In this document: positions 59,553 through 64,000 of the stretch, in pieces
Numbering within the stretch: the stretch's first letter is position 1
Layout of the letters: each line of letters begins with the position of its first letter
Source of the DNA: Enoplolaimus lenunculus
Taxonomy: Eukaryota; Nematoda; Enoplea; Enoplida; Thoracostomopsidae
Length of the DNA: 64,000 nt
Assembly: GCA_030248215.1 (NCBI GenBank)
Contig: JASANG010003862.1
Span: 124,001-188,000 of the forward strand
Direction of reading: 5' to 3'
Made by a program: the position numbers and the translations under genes
The notes under the pieces: model-generated
What the model was told of the DNA's origin: nothing
The model's input: only the letters and a program-made list of their open reading frames with translations
Databases searched by the model: none

Positions 59553-59948
59553 ACTGTAGTGATTTGAATAATAGGGTATGGGGTAACAAGAGGGGGTTCC
59601 CATTTTGAGTCCCAATTAATATGAGTCGGTACGCTAATAAAAGAGTCCGTACGCAGGCAGAGGCACTAAACCTTAATCAGAGTCCATGAGCGTCAATTAT
59701 TCCTGGTTGTAGCGCATGACTCCGGACCAAATACAGTTGAGTTCGAAACTTTAAAGCATACTTATTTTTGAAAGTACGTTCTTAAGTATATTAACCTTGC
59801 ATGATCGCTCAAGCTATTGACACAAGACAAACAAACGTTTAATTTAACGGATAGTTGCAGTACTGGTTAAATATCAGTATTAACGAAGGGCGTGGCGTGG
59901 GTTAAAAATAATTATCAGTCTCCCCCGCTCATATTCGGGTCACTACAG
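59553..59948. mobile_element. GGGTCACTACAG MITE, full-length
   Basis: It starts ACTGTAGTGATTTGAATAA and ends CTCATATTCGGGTCACTACA with G. The interior has GGGACTC/GAGTCCGTA words and TTCGAAACTTTAAAGCATAC. Confidence 0.85.
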
Positions 59949-62900
59949 ATGTATACTGTCTGCTCCAACAGAAAATTGACCTCCGGTTCCAGTAAAATTA
60001 TAGTCGGACGATTCGGAAGGTTTTGCAGCGAAACATTTCATAGTTTTATATAAATTTGGGCGGTGCTTTTGGCTTTTCGTACAATTTTGAGGAATTGTCG
60101 GCATTTTTTCAAAAGCCAGCCAAAAAACCAAATTTTCGAAGATACCACAGATTTTCAAATTGCAACCAATGTAAAAGAACAATGCTTAAACTACGGTTGC
60201 ACAATGATGACGGATAGTAGTCATTTTCAAAGTATAGCGCAACCCTCTGCCTCCGTAATTCATCGCACGGTATCGTGATCAAATGCTCATGTACGATGCC
60301 GTACCGTACTGTGTCGGTTCACTCTAACAACATGCCTTGTAGTTAAATTAATTTTTAAGTAACCGTTTTGTAAAACCCAACTGAGAATACGCTCAAACAA
60401 CCATCGCTAAGTCCATTTTACTGTTTAAAAGTAACGAAACAAACAATGTTCAACAACACGTGATTGCACAATCGAAGCTAAACATCAACAATAGTTACAC
60501 TATAATTCAACGTGTATTTTGGGCAAACTTAAGCTGGTGAACTTAAAAGATATAGTCAACGTGTGCGCTGCTCTCTTTCATGAAATAATTTTAAGGTTAA
60601 ATTTTAAGTTTGCTTGTTTATGTTGGATAAATAAGAAAGTATTGTTATGTTTAATTAACTCCGACATTTTGCACACCTTAAATTCCGGCCTATGCTAACT
60701 AACGGCACGCCTACTAATCCTAGGTCTCAGAATCTCTTAAATCCATTGCCTCACTGTCTCCCAGTTAACAGGTCCCGACTCATAATATTTGAAACATTTT
60801 ATTAATGTTTCCCTCTGTGGTTTACCTATACAATAGGGTGCAACAGGAGTTGAAAAATACCGGAGACGTAGGTCAAAAAAGTTTGCCAGAACCAGAGGTG
60901 AGACGAAATTAGGTAGTTGGAATGATGTTTAATTCAGTAGTTTTACCAAATATCTGTAATGATGTTGTTAGATGTCTTGGTTTTACGCTTATTTTTTACG
61001 AAATCTCGGCATTTGTTGTGATAATGGTACCAAAAGTTAAACCAAAACACACAAAACAATCACATTTTGTAAAATATCTTCCGGCAGAAATTCTAACGGA
61101 GCTGGAGGTCAATTTTCTACCGGAGCCGAAGGCAGACCTCCGGTTGTATCCTGCTATACGACACTTTACGTACACCGGTTGTTATAAGCTGCCCTTCTTA
61201 GCTCCAGTTTTCGCAGAACAACTTGTACTTTAGTCCAACTTAGCAAAAACCCCACACCTTCACACCACAACCCACGTGAACTTGTAATAATCATACAGCT
61301 GTATAACATCGTTTGCAATACGTACATATTTCTAACTTCTCTCAAAAATACGCCTACGCTCCTTATGTATCTCCTAGTTTAGTCGTAATAAAATCTAAAA
61401 TTTTAAACTACTCATTTTCCTCATACGTGTGGGCTGTCACATCGTTACACTGTTTTTAAAATTTCATATTTTCCATTCCTCGGCACTTGTTTGTTACATT
61501 TTAGCCTTAAAAACATCTGACCTCAAAATAAATACAAAAATGCCATTTTGCTTTTTTTACTTTTCCTTTGTGTACAACTGCGCGCCAACGCCAAAGGGGA
61601 GAAGACTTTGGCTCAATCATACTAGGCCGCTTGGAAATCAATCGAAACCAGCACACTTCTTTTGGGAATTTTTTTTGCCCATCCCGCAGTATGGTATAGC
61701 TACGAGTGTAATTGTTGCCCATAATGCATCATCTAGCTTTTGATTGTACCCCAAAGTGTATAATATCTGCCCAGAGAGCATTCTTATATAAATTTTACAA
61801 TTCCGTATCACTAGCCAGCGGCATAGCGATGATTTCCCTTCAAGAGGGAACAAACGTCAACGTTTTACAAGCGAACGAGATAAATCTATCACCAATGTGT
61901 AGAAAGTAGGTTAATCTATTAACGGAGTGATTTTCTCACGTTTCCTGAAATTTTGGGGTCGCACACCCTTTGAACGTCCCAATGTCATCAGCTTATCAAT
62001 CATTTGCATTCAGTATCTCACGTCTCCACATTCTAAATTTGATCACCGTTATTTACGACGTATATATAGTATACCATACAACTTGAATATTCAGTCCAAG
62101 GTCAACAACAATGTACGCATGCATACGTTCGTATATATGCGTAAACGAGGCAGAACACAGCCATATAAAACATATACAAATGAATATATACGTATGTATA
62201 TACAAAACAACACATAAATACATTTCATTCCTTGGCCAACTGTAAACTGAGTTCAAAGCTCCTTTACAAATCACCAATTTCGGCACTTTTAGACGGGTCA
62301 TTGGCTTTAGAATGCAGCATCGCCAGAATTTTTTTGACTTATTGAAAATCTATCCCCGAAATCAAACCTAAAATAATTGAATCCCCCATCATTTTGGGCC
62401 GGCTACTTGCTTGGTTTGGCGCTGGCGCCATGTTACAGTTAAAATTCACGGAATAGTTTCGCAGACATGATGGTACACAAAAAATGGGTGAAATAAAATA
62501 ATAACGGAAAAACTCGAGCAATGAGAGAATATTTGGCAAAAACATTATTACTGAAGTGTTGTACACAGTAATGTTTTTTGCGTAAAATGTTTTAAGCTCA
62601 GTCTAGAAAATACCAGTCAGTACGCTTTTGCTAACGCAGCGGCAGCCTGTACTGTGCAACAATAATCCTGAAAAACAAACCCGCGGTTGCTAGTCCGTTT
62701 TATTGGTTAAAATTACACGTATCACGCATCTTATGAACAATCACTCCCCAAGATTGTTCTCTTAAACAATTTCTCCGCAAATTTAACTCTTACACAATCG
62801 CCCCCCCCCAAATTCACCTTAACCACAATCTTCCCCAAAATCATCTCAAACACAATTTTACCGCCCAAATTCCTTGTATGGATACTCGTCCCCCCCCACG

Positions 62901-64000
62901 AGTATCTATCTCAGTTTGAATGAAAAATCACAAACAAACGTTAGCCAGCACCAAACCAAGCAACAGATTTTGGGATTACAACAGTCTCTGGAAAATCTAA
63001 TTAATGACATTGCTTATCAGTCGTGCAGCTTGAAATTTATTCAACTGAAAAGATAAATTCTGCAAATATCTGCCTTAACAAACTTGAATAGCTAGCAATT
63101 AAAATTTATTTGCACAATGCTTCATATTTCTTTTTCCAAAAACCAATGCACATCTCTACAATAAACATTAAATTATGGCTCTTGCAGCTGCCTCAAAACT
63201 AACATCACTTAATTCATACAAAACAGCAAACCAGTTTGCAATTTTAAACAGTTTCAAACTTACACCCGCAAAAAACTTGCACATGCAAACAGGGCAAAAC
63301 ATTACGCACAGATGTCACTGTTAAAAACTCAATTGTAAACATATTTGAACACTTTGAAATAAATCATACTCATATATATAACGACAATACATTACAGTGT
63401 TTTAATAGTCATTTGCCAAAAAAATTCTATACAAACACTATAGGATAACTACTTGCGGTTAGACAGTCACGCAGACAAAAACACACAAAGATAACAAAGG
63501 TGAAAAACAATTGATTAATATCAGAAAGCAATCACTTGGCAAACACATTTCCTTAACTATTTTTCTATACGTTAACGTAGAGTTCCTCCGGGGCCGATAA
63601 TACCGACAGTGGCCCAGTTAGAACACGTTAAGACAGCTATGAATGTGAGCGGTAAATAGCTTTCGGCTCCAATTTCAATACTTATTCGGATTAAATTACG
63701 TTTCGTTTGACATTCTGTTGTATGTGCAATAAAGTTATAACTGTTACGTTTTCTTAAGTGTAACAACCTGTTGAAATTTGGTGTGTTTTCGTACGAGTTA
63801 ATTAAGGATTGTATATAAATACTGGCCCGGTTAAGTCCCGACAAATAATGTGTTGGCAGGAATCGACCGGATATTAATTTTACCGGATACCGAAACCGGA
63901 TGTAAATTTTGTACCTGGCTTGGATTTTTCATTCCATGTAAACGTAAACCATTGACTTTCACGGAATAACAGTCGCTGCAAAATATCTAGTATTTCAACA

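Larger units (their letters stand above)
55936..64000. other. repeat-rich region right of COX6C, no supportable gene
   Basis: Open frames here are short and lack domain or splice support. The region holds TTAGGC-core MITEs (56813-57133 with an insert, 59222-59361, and a lone right end at 58780-58825), a GGGTCACTACAG MITE (59553-59948), a CCGGTTCC/CCGGAA-rich dispersed repeat (for example 59480, 59975, 61080-61150, 63870) and simple AT sequence. Confidence 0.55.

Noticed and set aside
60922-61233. 103-codon + strand frame
   Set aside because: It overlaps a CCGGAG/GACCTCCGG-type dispersed repeat, has no domain match, and shows no splice partner.
63572-63844. 90-codon minus frame near the right edge
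   Set aside because: No recognisable domain, no splice signals, and it sits in repeat-rich sequence.

Overview
This is eukaryotic, animal DNA. It is AT-rich and has many short GT-AG introns, extracellular domain families found only in animals (C-type lectin, CUB, CCP/sushi, Frizzled CRD, Eph ligand-binding, Ly6, HYR, Ig), a nuclear COX6C gene, and a dense load of small terminal-inverted-repeat elements (MITEs) and minisatellites. The species cannot be fixed from the sequence. A non-vertebrate animal, perhaps a tunicate or another invertebrate deuterostome, is a guess.

Layout. About 46.6 kb of the left part is one giant minus-strand gene. It starts with a signal peptide at 46806 and runs leftward off the window edge at about position 198. 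I reconstructed 51 coding exons (9448 bp, about 3149 codons). Every exon-exon junction keeps the reading frame, and every exon has AG/GT borders. In order the protein has: signal peptide, short N-terminal segment, C-type lectin domain, LDL-receptor class A, three CUB, four CCP, two Ca-binding EGF, about four more CCP, a complete ten-cysteine Frizzled CRD, an unrecognised segment that looks internally duplicated, a polybasic furin-like site, an Ig domain, an Eph-receptor-like ligand-binding domain with the Eph-type Cys-rich piece, a Ly6/uPAR domain, two HYR domains, a CCP-like module, a 288-residue exon of unknown fold ending in GCC2/GCC3, two more GCC2/GCC3 modules, and about seven EGF repeats. 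The C-terminus (secreted, membrane-anchored or kinase-bearing) lies outside the window. I know of no described protein with this domain order. It is the main finding.

The introns carry several MITE families. One has TIRs of the GGCCCATGTA type around a core of TTAGGC-like hexamers (at least 11 copies). Another has TIRs of the ACTGTAGTGACCCGAATAA type. There are also hAT-like CAGTGGCGGATCCA and GTAGCCAGC elements and several foldback elements. Elements are nested up to three deep. A 12-copy 42-bp minisatellite reads as an open frame only because its unit is a multiple of three.

From 46.8 to 55.1 kb I see no gene, only repeats. At 55167-55694 on the + strand is a two-exon gene for cytochrome c oxidase subunit 6C, followed by a 125-bp tandem duplication that begins at its stop codon. 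From 56 to 64 kb I see repeats and no supportable gene.
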